In this document: positions 11,245 to 23,585 of the stretch, piece by piece
Layout: each line of letters starts with the position of its first letter
Numbering within the stretch: position 1 is the stretch's first letter
Origin: Trematomus loennbergii
Lineage: Eukaryota > Chordata > Actinopteri > Perciformes > Nototheniidae
NCBI GenBank assembly: GCA_012861695.1
Contig: JAAOOA010000201.1
Coordinates: 186,001 to 250,000, forward strand
Direction: 5' to 3'
Length of the DNA: 64,000 bases
Position numbers and translations under genes: made by a program
Notes under the pieces: generated by a model
The model's input: the letters and a program-made list of their open reading frames with translations, nothing else
Database searches by the model: none
What the model was told of the DNA's origin: nothing

Positions 11245-12560
11245 TGTTGTTTAAAATGTGATATTTGGCGTTTAACTTACTTCTTATTCAAATTATCAGA
11301 TCATCAAAGTGCCCTGCTTACCTCTTGCTAACCTTGCTGAAGGTTTCGTTTTATCTACTAATGTGATGAGAAAACCACATCTGAAACTAACCCCCCCCCC
11401 CCCCTCTCCCAAATATGATTCTTCCTCAACTTAATGCAAAGACCTGTCAGCTATTTGGACAATTTGATCTTTGTCAGAAAGTAGTTCTGATTAATACATG
11501 TCCTTAGCAAAGTGTATAGATAAGCCTGTTTATTATTTAAAGCCTCTAATCAAATTTGTTGTGATTTGTCCTCCATTTTATTGTGTTTGGACTCCCGAAA
11601 CTGCATAGTTAGATATCATGTAGGTGGAAAAACATGTCTAAAGTTACTCTTATTATACAATAGATTGATGGATAACATACTGTATGTACAGAACACTTTG
11701 CTTTTCTTTTCAAATATGACTTGACCAAAATTGGATCCTCTTTTCCCTGGACATTTTAGGAAATGGTTGTTTTCTAATTTGAAGCACTTAAATTATGCAC
11801 AAATGGCTCTTATTTACATACCCAAAAACATTATTTTATGGATGAAATAAGTACAGAAAACGATGCTGTTCTTATAAATATGACCTGACTCAATGATCCC
11901 AATTTAAGGTCACGTTGTTAGCGAAATCACAACATTGGATCCTCTTTTTGCTGGACATTTTTAGGAAGTAGATGGATTGTTTTCTATTTTTAACCACTTT
12001 AATTAAGCACATACAGCTCCTATTTACACACCAGACAACATTATTGGTTGATGGATGAAATATGTACAGAAAATAGACCCAGCACCTGAGTAAAGGCCAT
12101 GTTTTTAGCAAATCAGAAAGATGTGTCCTCTTTTCCCTGGACATTTTAGGAAACGTAAGACTCAGGCCGCTCTACATTATCAGTTGGTTCAACTTATCAG
12201 ATAAAGTTAAATGTTTTCAGCCACAGAGGTTTACTGAAGGCTTTATTATTAACTAGCATGTTTTATTGTATACCTTATTGTATAAGTAACAAGTAACATG
12301 TAATATCAGCAGGGTCCTAAAAAAAAAACATACTCACTGTTTTGTAGCAAGTCATTTTAAAACATTGATAGGAAACATGCACTTCATCACCATTTTCAAC
12401 TGAGACCTTAGGGAATGTAGGGATATTTAAGGCATTTAAAGTTAGGTTTAATTAGAAATGTGTGGGCCAAGAGTAAAAAATAGACTACATAGGCTGTTAG
12501 ATGTTTGACAGATTGTTTTCCATGCAGGTGTCCTCAGATGGATTGACTTAAAGCTGTAAG

Positions 12561-15500
12561 ATGATGGAGGGCGCTGGGCTGAGAGGAAGATGGGACAGAA
12601 AAGCTCCTGTTGGCACAATACTGCTCCCTATGGTGAGAACAACTTGAAGTGACTCACTTTGTAATGGCATGAGCCCATGGAAAAACTTTGTAAATTCATT
12701 GCAAATTCTCTGTTTCAGTGCATGTTCCTCACCGCTCTGACATTGGTCTCAGAGGCCAAGACGTGTCCAGCTGGGGAGTATGACAATGACAACGGGGTCT
12801 GTTGCAACAAATGCCATCGAGGTACTGTATTTCTGCACGCTGCACATGATTCACAGTAGCATCCTCATTATTGGAAATAGCCCACAGGAGGTCCTCCTTT
12901 TCTAACATCAAATCCATTCTACAAAGTCTAAAAGACGCCCTATTATGCTCATATTTGTATTGGTTGTCTCTCTACTGTCATGTCTCCATGCTTTAATGTT
13001 CAAAAAGATCTTTATCATACTGCCTGTGCTACACTACTAATACATAATATGGCCTCTTTAACAGTGCAACATGTAGTGGAATAATAGATAAGTGAGTTGA
13101 CAGAAAGATAATGAACAACAATTTTGGTAATCGATTTAATGCTGTTTCAGACTCTTAAATATGAATAATTCCTGCTTCGTATAACATCCTATTTAACTAA
13201 ATACTATTATAAAGTAGGGATGAACTGATTGCATTTTTCTCAGCCGATGCCGACAACAATGTATTCTGTTATTTATTCCTCTTTTGTGGCAGGGAAACAC
13301 ACCACACTGACTTTGAATGAGCACAAATACCTAAGAATAACTTGCACAACATGCAAGAAAATGAAATACTCAATGAGAAGATTTAAGTAATAACAGTCAG
13401 GCTGCATTTGTGCTTTTTGTTGTCCGCCAAATCCTTTGTTATTAATAATTCTTTTATTATAATAGGCTATACTTAATGGCATTAAATTGGCATTTATTAA
13501 TTAAATTATTTAGTTATGCATACGACAAGCTTCTAGTTTATGCATTCATAGGTTGCATCAATGCATCCTTCATTTAAAGACTTCACCTTCGACTTTGAGA
13601 AACCAAAATGGAAATGTTTCATTATTTTCTAACATTTTATACACCAAATGATTGAATTGAATTGAATGGATTGTTAGTTGAAGACCTACTCTGTGTTTCT
13701 TTCATGTTTTCCAGGTTTTAGCCTTGTAGAAATGTGTCATTCTAATAATACAAGGAGTATCTGCAAGGAATGTCCCGATAGACAGTACACAGACCAGGAG
13801 AACTACTCCCGCAACTGCAGGAGCTGCAGAATCTGCAAAGGTACAGCCACATTATAATAATAATAATAATAAAACAAATACAGAAAAGTCAAGTCAAAGT
13901 CAGCTTTATTGTCAATAATTCTACATGTTGTACATCCAGAAATATCGAAATATCGTTTCCCGCAGTCCTACAGTGTGACATATATACATCAAACAAAAAG
14001 GGCCTAGATAAACATGGTATACATTAAACAAAACAAAGGGCCTAGATAACCGGGGTATACAGTTTAAAATGTTAATAATATAATTTAAGTGTTCAAAGTA
14101 CAGTTTCAGTGCAGTAGCAGCCGAGATGAGCAGAAAAGTGAGTTTAGGGGGTTAGAGTCCAGGACCATTTGGGGCAGGGAGAAAGGTCGGTGGCAGGGTG
14201 GAGAGTTCAGGGGAGAGATGGAAGGAGGGGAGAGAGTTCAGCAACCTGACCGCCTGGTGGAGGAAGCTGTTGCCAGAGAAAACAGAGAGAAAACAGAGAG
14301 CATTATGAACCGTCAGAATAATGATGTGGGGGAAGGGGTTTAACATTTTCCATTTTCTGAACTGGTTTCGCCTCAGGGGTTTACACTACTCATTTCTTTA
14401 ATTATTTAATAGTGTGAGGACCCCTCCACACCACTAGGCGTTCCGTGGTTTCTCTCTCTCTGTTTACTGTGGGGCCGGCGTTTACCTGATGAGCTGCACC
14501 TGGGTCGAAAAGGCCTACAAGAATAGAGCCCAGCCGGATACGTCTCGCCTCCCAGCTTTTTGTTGCAAGCCCAAGAGCCGGGTTGTAACATATGGATCCC
14601 GGACGAGCCCCCATATGTTACAACCCGGCTCTTGGGCTGCAACAAAAAAAGCTGGGAGGCGAGACGAGGGGTCTGAAAGTATAACAATCCTTTTATTTTG
14701 GAGACACACGGGGAGTGTGCGAGAGGAATGAGAGAGAGAGAGACGTATCCGGCTGGGCTCTCTTCTTGTAGGCCTTTTCGACCCAGGTGCAGCTCATCAG
14801 GTAACGCCGGCCCCACAGCACCGGATCCTGTAAACAGAGAGAGAGAGACCACGGAACGCCTAGTGGTGTGGAGGGGTCGTCACAATAGCAAAACATGTAT
14901 TTTCTTGCTTTCTTTGTGTGTTAATTATTTAGTGTTAGTTGTAGTAGTTGTTTATGCTTGTGTTTTGTACAAGGTGGGATTAATTTGGGTATATATTGCT
15001 AGACAGGTGGAGGAGTAATTGTGCACCAGAGAGGCAAATACATTTCTTTTTTTTACCAGAGCAACAGAGGATCAAAGTCAACTTTAATGTCAATCTTACT
15101 CAGTTTGTGTTTACAGACAGGAAGGACAGGATGTAAATAAATTAAATAAACCATGTTCTTTCCTGGACATTTTTACATTGCATTACATGTCACTTGTTAG
15201 ATGTTTTATCCAAAGCGACTTAAAAACATTCAGTACGGTCCGCACTATGCCACTGAGCCACAGCCTCCTCCACACATTTGATGTAGTTCCTGTGCTACCT
15301 GGTCCCTCAGCGGGAGTCAGTGTTGTATATAGTTTGCTTTATTAACTTTTTTCTGTCTTTATAACTTGTTTCCCACAGCACCAAATCAAGTGGAGGTATC
15401 CCCATGTAAAAAAGTCGAAAACACAGTTTGTCGCTGTAAGGACGGTTACTACAAGCTCAACATCGACTCAGAGAAATACGAGTGTCGCAAATGTTCATCA

Positions 15501-18108
15501 TGTAAACCGAACGAGATTGAGAAAAAGACATGTATGTATTAAGATGTGACTTTGAATCATACTGATACTCCTTTTTCTTTTGCTGATCAAGTCTAAATAT
15601 CATTGTTCTTGTGCACAGGTACACCAGAGAACAACATAGTGTGTGAATGTAAAGAGAAGTACTACAAAGTCAAGGCAGGACATGTGAACCCTGCAAGACG
15701 TGAGTATAACAACAAGCTTTTGGTCCACGCTTTGTTCCCATCCTGCAGTTTGGGATGCTTTTATTTTGAGCTGTTGCTGGGGAAGTCGGTTTGTTGAATT
15801 GAAACTTGCGGCATACTTCCGACATTGTTAAATTGTTCCACTTGTGTGCGTCAGAAGAGGGAAGTTACGCAGCACTGGAACTGGGTTGCTGACTTACTTT
15901 TTACTAAACAAGTGCCCATTTGTTAAAAAGAAACTGCATTATTGGCTTGTGTTTCGACTGGTACACTGAGAGAGGAATATTAAAAGATAAAAAATGATTA
16001 CTTTATTTGTCATATGAACAATAACTACAGAATAGTTCATGGCAACGAACATATTGTGGTCCTATAATGCTAATTTTCAGGTGTATATCAGTATGTAGTG
16101 TCTCTACTTTAAAGAGTCCTCTCCTGCTGATGTTCAGGTGTATATCAGTATGTAGTGTCTCTACTTTAAAGAGTCCTCTCCTGCTGATGTTCAGGTGTAT
16201 ATCAGTATGTAGTGTCTCTACTTTAAAGAGTCCTCTCCTGCTGATGTTCAGGTGTATATCAGTATGTAGTGTCTCTACTTTAAAGAGTCCTCTCCTGCTG
16301 ATGTTCAGGTGTATATCAGTATGTAGTGTTCTACTTTAAAGAGTCCTCTCCTGCTGATGTTCAGGTGTATATCAGTATGTAGTGTCTCTACTTTAAAGAG
16401 TCCTCTCCTGCTGATGTTCAGGTGTATATCAGTATGTAGTGTCTCTACTTTAAAGAGTCCTCTCCAGCTGATGTTCAGGTGTATATCAGTATGTAGTGTC
16501 TCTACTTTAAAGAGTCCTCTCCTGCTGATGTTCAGGTGTATATCACTATGTAGTGTCTCTACTTTAAAGAGTCCCTCCTGCTGATGTTCAGGTGTATATC
16601 AGTATGTAGTGTCTCTACTTTAAAGAGTCCTCTCCTGCTGATGTTCAGGTGTATATCAGTATGTAGTGTCTCTACTTTAAAGAGTCCTCTCCTGCTGATG
16701 TTCAGGTGTATATCACTATGTAGTGTCTCTACTTTAAAGAGTCCTCGCCTGCTGATGTTCAGGTGTATATCAGTATGTAGTGTCTCTACTTTAAAGAGTC
16801 CTCTCCTGCTGATGTTCAGGTGTATATCAGTATGTAGTGTCTCTACTTTAAAGAGTCCTCTCCTGCTGATGTTCAGGTGTATATCAGTATGTAGTGTCTC
16901 TACTTTAAAGAGTCCTCTCCTGCTGATGTTCAGGTGTATATCAGTATGTAGTGTCTCTACTTTAAAGAGTCCTCTCCTGCTGATGTTCAGGTGTATATCA
17001 GTATGTAGTGTCTCTACTTTAAAGAGTCCTCTCCTGCTGATGTTCAGGTGTATATCAGTATGTAGTGTCTCTACTTTAAAGAGTCCTCTCCTGCTGATGT
17101 TCAGGTGTATATCAGTATGTAGTGTCTCTACTTTAAAGAGTCCCCTCCTGCTGATGTTCAGGTGTATATCAGTATGTAGTGTCTCTACTTTAAAGAGTCC
17201 TCTCCTGCTGATGTTCAGGTGTATATCAGTATGTAGTGTCTCTACTTTAAAGAGTCCTCTCCTGCTGATGTTCAGGTGTATATCAGTATGTAGTGTCTCT
17301 ACTTTAAAGAGTCCTCTCCTGCTGATGTTCAGGTGTATATCAGTATGTAGTGTCTCTACTTTAAAGAGTCCTCTCCTGCTGATGTTCAGGTGTATATCAG
17401 TATGTAGTGTCTCTACTTTAAAGAGTCCTCTCCAGCTGATGTTCAGGTGTATATCAGTATGTAGTGTCTCTACTTTAAAGAGTCCTCTCCTGCTGATGTT
17501 CAGGTGTATATCAGTATGTAGTGTCTCTACTTTAAAGAGTCCTCTCCTGCTGATGTTCAGGTGTATATCAGTATGTAGTGTCTCTACTTTAAAGAGTCCT
17601 CTCCTGCTGATGTTCAGGTGTATATCAGTATGTAGTGTCTCTACTTTAAAGAGTCCTCTCCTGCTGATGTTCAGGTGTATATCAGTATGTAGTGTCTCTA
17701 CTTTAAAGAGTCCTCTCCTGCTGATGTTCAGGTGTATATCAGTATGTAGTGTCTCTACTTTAAAGAGTCCTCTCCTGCTGATGTTCAGGTGTATATCAGT
17801 ATGTAGTGTCTCTACTTTAAAGAGTCCTCTCCTGCTGATGTTCAGGTGTATATCAGTATGTAGTGTCTCTACATGTCTCCATGCTTTAATGTTCAAAAAG
17901 CTCTTTATGTTTCTCATACTGCCTGTGCTGCAGCACCTCTTTTCACCCTCTGTCTGAAACCAGTCTGCTCTGATTGGTTAGCTGGCCGGCTCTGTTGTGA
18001 TTGGTCAACCGCTTAGATGTGTCCCGCCCCTTAGCCTCTCACGTACAATGTGTTAGAGCGCTAGCCAATAGAAGCGCAAGTGTCACATAGTGATGCCTGT
18101 CGGTGTAT

Positions 18109-18141
<33 letters not shown>

Positions 18142-21100
18142 AATACTAATACTAATAATAATAATAACTTTAATTTATATAGCGCCTTTCATAACCTCAA
18201 GGTCGCTTTACAAAGAAACATAAAACACATAAACATAAAACAGGGGGCAGAAATGGAAGTGTAAGTGGGGGGGGGGGGGAGTGAGTTATTGTTGGAAGGC
18301 GATGTTGAACAGATGAGTTTTAAGGGTTGATTTGAAAATGTTGAGAGAAGGGGCGTTGCGGATTTGTGTGTGTGTGGAGAACTTTTTTAGCCTTTGCAGA
18401 CCATTAACATGCAAAAAAACCTATATAACACACTACAGGTAAAAAACAAAACATAATAGGGCCTCTTTAAGACCTCCCAAAAAACATACAAATCATGAAA
18501 TAATGGTGCAAGTGATTCGCAGGAAAAATAAATACATTTAAGATGGAAAAAGATAAATATGAATGAACAATGAAATACTGTAATAGCTATCCTTTGATGT
18601 AGTATGAGAGACATTTATATATATTAAAGACATGGCTATCAAACTGTTGTAGATGTGAAACAAAAGCTGAGATCTACAAAATCACAGACATGAACACAGT
18701 CATGAAGGGGGTTACATTTGGCTAAGGTTTATTTTAGAAACTAAACTGCTTACGTTGACATTTGAAAAGGGGAATTAGTAGTTAGAATACAAAATGGAGA
18801 ACTTGTAAAAAGCACTCCTGTAAACTTGAGATTGACTTAAACAGATATTTGTCACAGATAAAGTGGAAAAAGGAAGAAACTACGGCATCCAATAATCCTT
18901 GTTAGCGTAACCATTACTTTTCACCGATGGAGCATTATCTCTCTTTCACTTTGTATCAATTTCTGTGTAACTGTGTAACTATGTTTAAGTGTCTACTACA
19001 ATCACTTTGCTGTTAAAAAGTGCCTGTCGTGCGTTGTGTTCACTTCTTCTAAAGATTTGCGACTTCCTCCTAAATGTTGAGTAACGTCCTCTTTTTTTTC
19101 TCCACAGTTGTACGTCTGAGTGCCAAGACCACTGTTCGCCAATTACTACAGAAATAAAAGGTGAGCACTTGATCACAAGGCCATGAAATACACGTGTAGT
19201 ATGAATAATGCAGCTTCTGGTATCATTCTGTGGTCCCAGTATGATGTGTGTGTGATGTGTAATGAGATACAGCCGCACTGACTTACAACGTACTTTTTAC
19301 GTGTATAAACATAGCCCCCTGATCCTCCTTAGCAACAGTCCGTTCTCCTTAGTAGCGGTTAGTTAACAGACCTCTGGAATGCTCAAATTGACCAATCAGA
19401 ATCGAGTATTCAACTAAGCCGTGCAATCAACACTTACAAAGGTGGGAACTTAAATTAACAAAAATCGGATAAGGATTTTTTACTTTCTCAGTCTATATTT
19501 TGTTTGTTGTTTGTTTTTTGTTTGTTTGTTTGTTCACCATGTAAAGCGGCCTTGGTTCCCTTGAAAGACACTATACAAATGTCTTCTATATTATTATTAT
19601 TATTATTATTATTATCTATCAAATTCTCTGGTACTTATCCGTGTCCAGGAGGAATTAATGAATTGACAAATTAATTTCAATGTACATTACATGGATACAG
19701 TGCTTGGAAATAATGAAATAAATATGATATTAACAAATAACTGAAGGCCGTATTGTCCCTGCTAGTTTTCCATATTTTATGATCATGAAATATGTTTTGA
19801 ATTCCTTCGCATGAGATGTTTAAAGAGCACTAAAAAGACTTGAATGTCACTTCTTATATTCCTGTTTAGCATCAAACAGGTGATTATATCAATCTGATTG
19901 GTATCCAACAATTTGTTGTCTTTGTTTGGTTTCTCTACGAGGATAGGCTTTTAAAAACATTTCAGCTTTTTTAACGTGTCTCCATCTTCATGTCTTTTCC
20001 CCCTCGTATCCGTCTGAAGCTCCTGATCACAGAAATGATCATCTCATCAACATAATCGTTGGCGTTGCAGCGGGGTCACTGGTATTGATGGGGCTGTGTT
20101 TCTCGTCACCCACATGGTCACAAAACGCTCTGTCAAGAAGAAGATGCTGAAGAAACCCAGCCAGGAATCGGACCCTTGCCCGGAGTCAGGCGAGGTACAA
20201 CGATCTAACCGTGGTTACTTTACTATGCAATGGTTGAGTGTAAATAAGTACTTTAGGTGCTGGACTTGTAAAGTACAAACAAATTGAGTATTTCCCTTAA
20301 TTTCTGCTTTCTACTTCATCACATTTTGGAAGCCATCATTGAACTTTATACTTACAAATTACTTTGCAGGTTTAGATTATTATTACAAAATGTCAATCAA
20401 CATAGAAATGATGGTATGGCACCCAGCAGTATTTATAAAGCAATCAACTTTACCAGCTGCAACATTAACATTATTACAGGGTGTCCGCGGGGTCTTAAAA
20501 AGTATTAAAAGTTGATAAATCAATTTAGCGAAATTAAGGCTATTAAAAAGTATTAAACGGCATTTTCCAAGGTATTACAGTTTGTAGCTTGTTTTCAATA
20601 AGTATATAAATTGTCCAAAGAGGTTGTATTCTACAGTCTGCCTGAATGTAATCATTGCGTAGGTGTGTAGTGTGATTCTGTGTAGTTTATTTATGACATC
20701 CCGTTGGATGTGACGTCATCTGAACAGGACATCGCACGCTCACTGCTTGATAGCGCGCGAAGGTCCGTTTACGCCGGTTGTTAAACAACATCGTTATGGG
20801 GAAATGCAAGTCTGCGTCCAAATGGTTGGAAGATAAGGAGGAAGGACAATCAATACTGTATATAGTAAATGTGAGTAAAGTGTGTCGCCAAGGTAACCAG
20901 TTAAAACTCCAAGTGGCGATGAGGTCTTCAAATGTATGGAAAGGGTCTTAAAAAGGTCTTAAAAAGGTCTTACATTTGACTTCAGGATTCCTGCATATAC
21001 CCTGCATTAACACAATAACACGTCCTTAACTCCCGTCAGCATATTCTTACTTTCATTTATTATGTTTAAATAAATATCTTTATTTGTCTTTTTTTATTGC

Positions 21101-22623
21101 ACATGTTTACTTTAGCTTCTTATGTTATATAAGTATTTTTATGCAATTTTTTTATATATTTTGTTCATTTTTAAACGGAGCAAATGTCACGAAACCCAAT
21201 TACTTTATAGAAAAATAAAGTATTCTGCTTCTGATACATTTAAATCCAGTGGTATTAAGGTTAATACTATCCCTAAAAAGTGCCTAACTGCATAGTGAGC
21301 ATTTTGACTTGTTAGCACTTAGATATACAGTTTATTTCAATGCTAATATCTATGTTCTTTTATTACTAATACTTCAAAATCGAGACTCTATTTTGCATTT
21401 TTCAAACTGTTCTCTTGCTTCTTTTAGTTAAGTTAAACATGTGAGTACTTCACCTCTGCTGGACGTACACAAGAAGTCAATAACATTACATTTTGTTTTT
21501 GTTTCATAGCAATTCCTGACCCTCATTGTGGAGTCTGCAGATATCCAGAGTGATAAGGCTCTTCCTCTAAGTGCTGTGAGTGACCAGGAGCCGCCCAATC
21601 TGCCCGACTGCGTCCCGCTGGAAGTCAAGAGTGAGTGGAGTTATTATTGTGTTTTTAGCACTTAACACGTGGCTTGTGTGGTCATTTATTATTTTATGAT
21701 TCATATGATGTTTTAATGTTTTGTCAAGCACTTTGTGACTTTGTCTGTGAAAAACGTACTTACTTAGTTCACACTGCATGCTTCTGTGCAACATACAGAA
21801 ACACAGACACTTTTTTACGCTGCTATGGACAGTCTTGCACTAATGTACATTCCTCAAAGATATTGAAGTGACTATTATTTTGTATATATCGATTGTTTGT
21901 GCTTTTATTTATGTCTTAATGTGTGCATAACTGTGTCTGTTGATTGTGTGTGTATAGGTGTATACATATTTTTATATATTTTTGTATTGGGATTGTGGGA
22001 AGCGGTATTTTCAAGTTTCAAGGCTTTTATTGTCATGTGTGCATAGCTACAGTGTAGATGTGACAATGAACATCTTAGGTCACAGGCTCCTCCCACAGTG
22101 CCACACAATAACACAGATAATAGTACAAGTAAATACAATAAAATCGAATATAATAGAAACAGATTATGATAGAAACTGTGCAGAATAGTCTATATAATAA
22201 TTGGAATATTGATATATATGTGAGTCGATCTCTCTGTCTGTACACACAAACTGAAAGGTTGACAATACACTTGTTGACCTATTGTGCTAACTCTCACCTC
22301 CTCCTGCAGTCCCTGAGCTGATCTACACGGTGCTGGATCTGGTTCCCGTGCTGCAGGTGAAGCAGCTGGTGCGAACCCTCGGTGTGACGGACACAGAGAT
22401 CGAACAGGCGGAGGCGGACCACAGATCCTGCCGCGAGGCCCACTACCAGATGCTGAGGGTTTGGGCGGAGAAAGGGTCTCGTTCAGGAGGAGGAGGAGGA
22501 GGAAGAGGAGGAGGAGGAACAATGCTGCACTGGCCCTTGTTGCAGGAGCTGTTGGACCAACTGAGGAAGATGCACCTGGGCCGGGCCGCCGAGGAGCTGG
22601 AGACAAAGTACGGCATTCAGTAA
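12561..22623 (+). CDS. tnfrsf1a: TNF receptor 1 (TNFRSF1A), death-domain receptor
   Basis: Coding exons: 12561-12632, 12719-12821, 13715-13840, 15379-15531, 15619-15699, 19108-19160, 20020-20194, 21510-21630, 22310-22623. The exon starting at 12528 carries the ATG (a second ATG follows at once). A signal peptide (TILLPMCMFLTALTLVSEA) precedes four cysteine-rich repeats (TCPAGEY...CCNKCHRG; CKECPDRQYTD; CRCKDGYYKLN; CECKEKYYKVK and CTSECQDHC), a membrane segment (LINIIVGVAAGSLVLMG), a basic juxtamembrane stretch, and a C-terminal death domain with VLQVKQLVRTLGVTDTEIE and REAHYQMLRVW as in TNFR1. The product binds TNF-type ligands at the cell surface and recruits death-domain adaptors. Two single-base losses break the frame, near 15680 and 20090; with them counted the exons sum to exactly 400 codons including the stop. 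A Gly tract interrupts the death domain. Death-domain type and synteny separate it from other TNFRs. Confidence 0.9.
12928..13061. mobile_element. Deleted family A MITE
   Basis: 134 bp: GACGCCCTATTATGCTC at the left, TAATATGGCCTCTTTAA at the right, with the family A interior (CATGCTTTAATGTTCAAA, CTGCCTGTGCT) shortened. It lies in tnfrsf1a intron 2, about 100 bp after the exon ending at 12821. Confidence 0.7.
13880..14345 (-). mobile_element. LINE 3' fragment, antisense in tnfrsf1a intron 3
   Basis: On the minus strand the tail ends GACAATAAAGCTGACTTTG, the same type as the tails at 22015, 23165 and 34011. Further left in the element, minus-strand FLHQAVRLLNSLP resembles the C-terminal region of fish L2-like LINE proteins. 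The copy is 5' truncated and broken. Confidence 0.5.
14413..14884. mobile_element. Long foldback (palindromic) element with TG...CA ends
   Basis: Two arms, 14413-14595 and 14611-14884, are near-perfect reverse complements around a 15-base centre. The ends are TGTGAGGACCCC and GGGGTCGTCACA, and both flanks are ATAG (14409-14412 and 14885-14888). The right arm has about 76 extra bases (14667-14743) bordered by direct GAGACG repeats. TG...CA ends with a 4-bp duplication recall LTRs, so two inverted solo LTRs joined head to head are possible; a long-TIR MITE is the alternative. No protein is encoded. Confidence 0.75.
15169..15268 (-). mobile_element. tRNA-SINE remnant
   Basis: ACATTGCATTACATGTCAC, then GTTTTATCCAAAGCGACTTA matches the tails of the SINEs at 25317 and 59590 in the same orientation. 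The tRNA-like head is mostly lost. It lies about 110 bp before tnfrsf1a exon 4. Confidence 0.6.
16081..17872. repeat. 57-bp minisatellite, about 31 copies
   Basis: The unit starts GTGTATATCAGTATGTAGTG and ends CTCCTGCTGATGTTCAG; units are nearly identical. Sporadic variants include CCAGCTG for CCTGCTG, CACTATG for CAGTATG, and two single-base losses. Because 57 is divisible by three and the unit lacks stops in several frames, long open frames (about 450 codons) arise on both strands; they are artefacts of the repeat. Confidence 0.95.
18110..18390. mobile_element. LINE-tail-like insert with (TAA)n
   Basis: A (TAA)n tract with (TAC) interruptions adjoins TTTATATAGCGCCTTTC, a common teleost LINE/SINE tail sequence, and a G-run near 18268. 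It splits the family A MITE, whose interior stops near 18100 and resumes near 18390. Confidence 0.5.
20215..20476. repeat. Dispersed acttttact repeat, interrupted by a hAT element
   Basis: TTACAAATTACTTTGCAGGTT and TTTACCAGCTGCAACATTAA belong to the dispersed repeat also found at 5281 and 9860. It is cut at 20477 by the hAT element. Confidence 0.55.
20477..21004. mobile_element. Non-autonomous hAT-type element
   Basis: Starts CAGGGTGTCCGCGGGG and ends TTCCTGCATATACCCTG. The flanks CATTATTA and CATTAACA share six of eight bases, as expected of an aged 8-bp duplication. GGTCTTAAAAAG motifs recur near both ends. It lies in tnfrsf1a intron 7. Confidence 0.7.
22015..22165 (-). mobile_element. LINE 3' tail fragment
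   Basis: On the minus strand it ends GACAATAAAAGCCTTGAAAC, as do the tails at 34011 (plus) and 23165 (minus). It lies about 150 bp before the death-domain exon. Confidence 0.5.
22310..22623 (+). CDS. tnfrsf1a: Last tnfrsf1a exon: death domain with glycine insert
   Basis: This single exon, 104 codons after the split one, encodes the whole death domain and the stop. Helices 1-4 read PELIYTVLDLVPVLQVKQLV through REAHYQMLRVWAEKG. A tract of 10 Gly with one Arg (from GGA repeats, about 22486-22518) is followed by WPLLQELLDQLRKMHLGRA and the C-terminal helix. In known TNFR1 the corresponding loop is short and charged, so the tract is a local microsatellite expansion kept in frame. Confidence 0.85.
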
Positions 22624-23164
22624 ATCTGCAACGCGTGCCAAGTGGAACATGAAGCTCATGAAACCAAGTATTGTACTCTCCAGAGTCCTCAAAGCACTCG
22701 AGCTGAAACGGTGCTACCACCAGCAGCAGCAGGTTAATTTCACACACACCAGCTTCACTGAGCACTCTACCTCCTGCCTCACATGTGAGAGGACAAGGTC
22801 AAACTACTGAGAGACAGATGGACAAATGTGTCCGGAGGAGAGACTCATTGACTCTTTTTGCACAGATTAATTCTGCCTTAAATTGAAAAAAAACGTTTAG
22901 CCCTGTACATTTTTTAAAGGTATTTTGGAGCTTTTTGGATTTTTGGAAGCTAGAAGCCGTTAGCTTAGCATAAAGACTGTAAATGGGTATATTGCTAGCT
23001 TAGGTCTGTCCTATGCTAACAACATCCACCTACCAACTCCGTTAATGCTGTCTATATTTCTTTTTTATTTCATCTGATGAAAATCCAAGGGGAAAATGTG
23101 AAAACGTGCTGTTTTTTCTGAGGTTTTATTGCATAACCTGGACTATATCTGGTCTGGGAGCAGT

Positions 23165-23585
23165 AGCTGTCTCAATTCAAGATTCAAAGGTTTATTGTCC
23201 TAACATATACACAACTACGGTGTCGTTATGAAATGTTTGAAAATCTTAGATCGCAGGTTCCTCAACAGTGCAATAACAAGACATCAAAAAAAGTCATGGC
23301 TTGTGGGATGAAACTGTCCCTGGGTATTTTTTCTGGATGCAGCAGACAGAACAGTTTGTGGCTGGGGTGATGGGGGGTCTTTTATAATCCTGAGGGCTTT
23401 CTTCCTGAGCCGCTGGGAGTAAAGGTCCTCCATGGATGGCAGCTCCGTCCTGGTGACGTGCTGTGCAGTTTTCACCACCCTCTGTAAAGCCTTACGATTG
23501 AGGGTGTTGCAACGGACAGGATCCTCTCTATGGTGCACCTGTAGAATCTGGCACCTACTGTAGAGTACTCTCTGCCACAAAGTTA
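23165..23585 (-). mobile_element. LINE 3' end with reverse-transcriptase C-terminal remnant
   Basis: Minus-strand frame includes QHVTRTELPSMEDLYSQRLR and KKALRIIKDPP, which resembles the C-terminal part of L2/CR1-like fish LINE proteins. The 3' tail reads ACAATAAACCTTTGAATCTTG. It is 5' truncated and sits downstream of tnfrsf1a. Confidence 0.65.

Larger units (their letters stand above)
16051..18470. mobile_element. Family A MITE inflated by an internal minisatellite and a nested insert
   Basis: The left end (GTGGTCCTATAATGCTAAT) and right end (CATAATAGGGCCTCTTTAA) are family A termini. The normal interior resumes at 17872 (ATGTCTCCATGCTTTAATG) directly after the minisatellite and runs to about 18095. 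A second insertion with (TAA)n and a LINE-like tail occupies about 18110-18390. The 400-bp element has grown to 2.4 kb inside tnfrsf1a intron 5. Confidence 0.8.

Noticed and set aside
14402..15018. Several 60-148-codon frames on both strands
   Set aside because: All fall on the two arms of one foldback element and mirror each other; none resembles a known protein.
16081..17872. Possible CRISPR-like array
   Set aside because: Units are directly adjacent and identical with no variable spacers, and the host is a vertebrate; this is a minisatellite.
16357..17957. Open frames of about 450 codons on both strands with 19-residue repeats
   Set aside because: They are the 57-bp minisatellite read through. 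The unit length is divisible by three and free of stops, both strands are open at the same place, and the array lies within a MITE in an intron.
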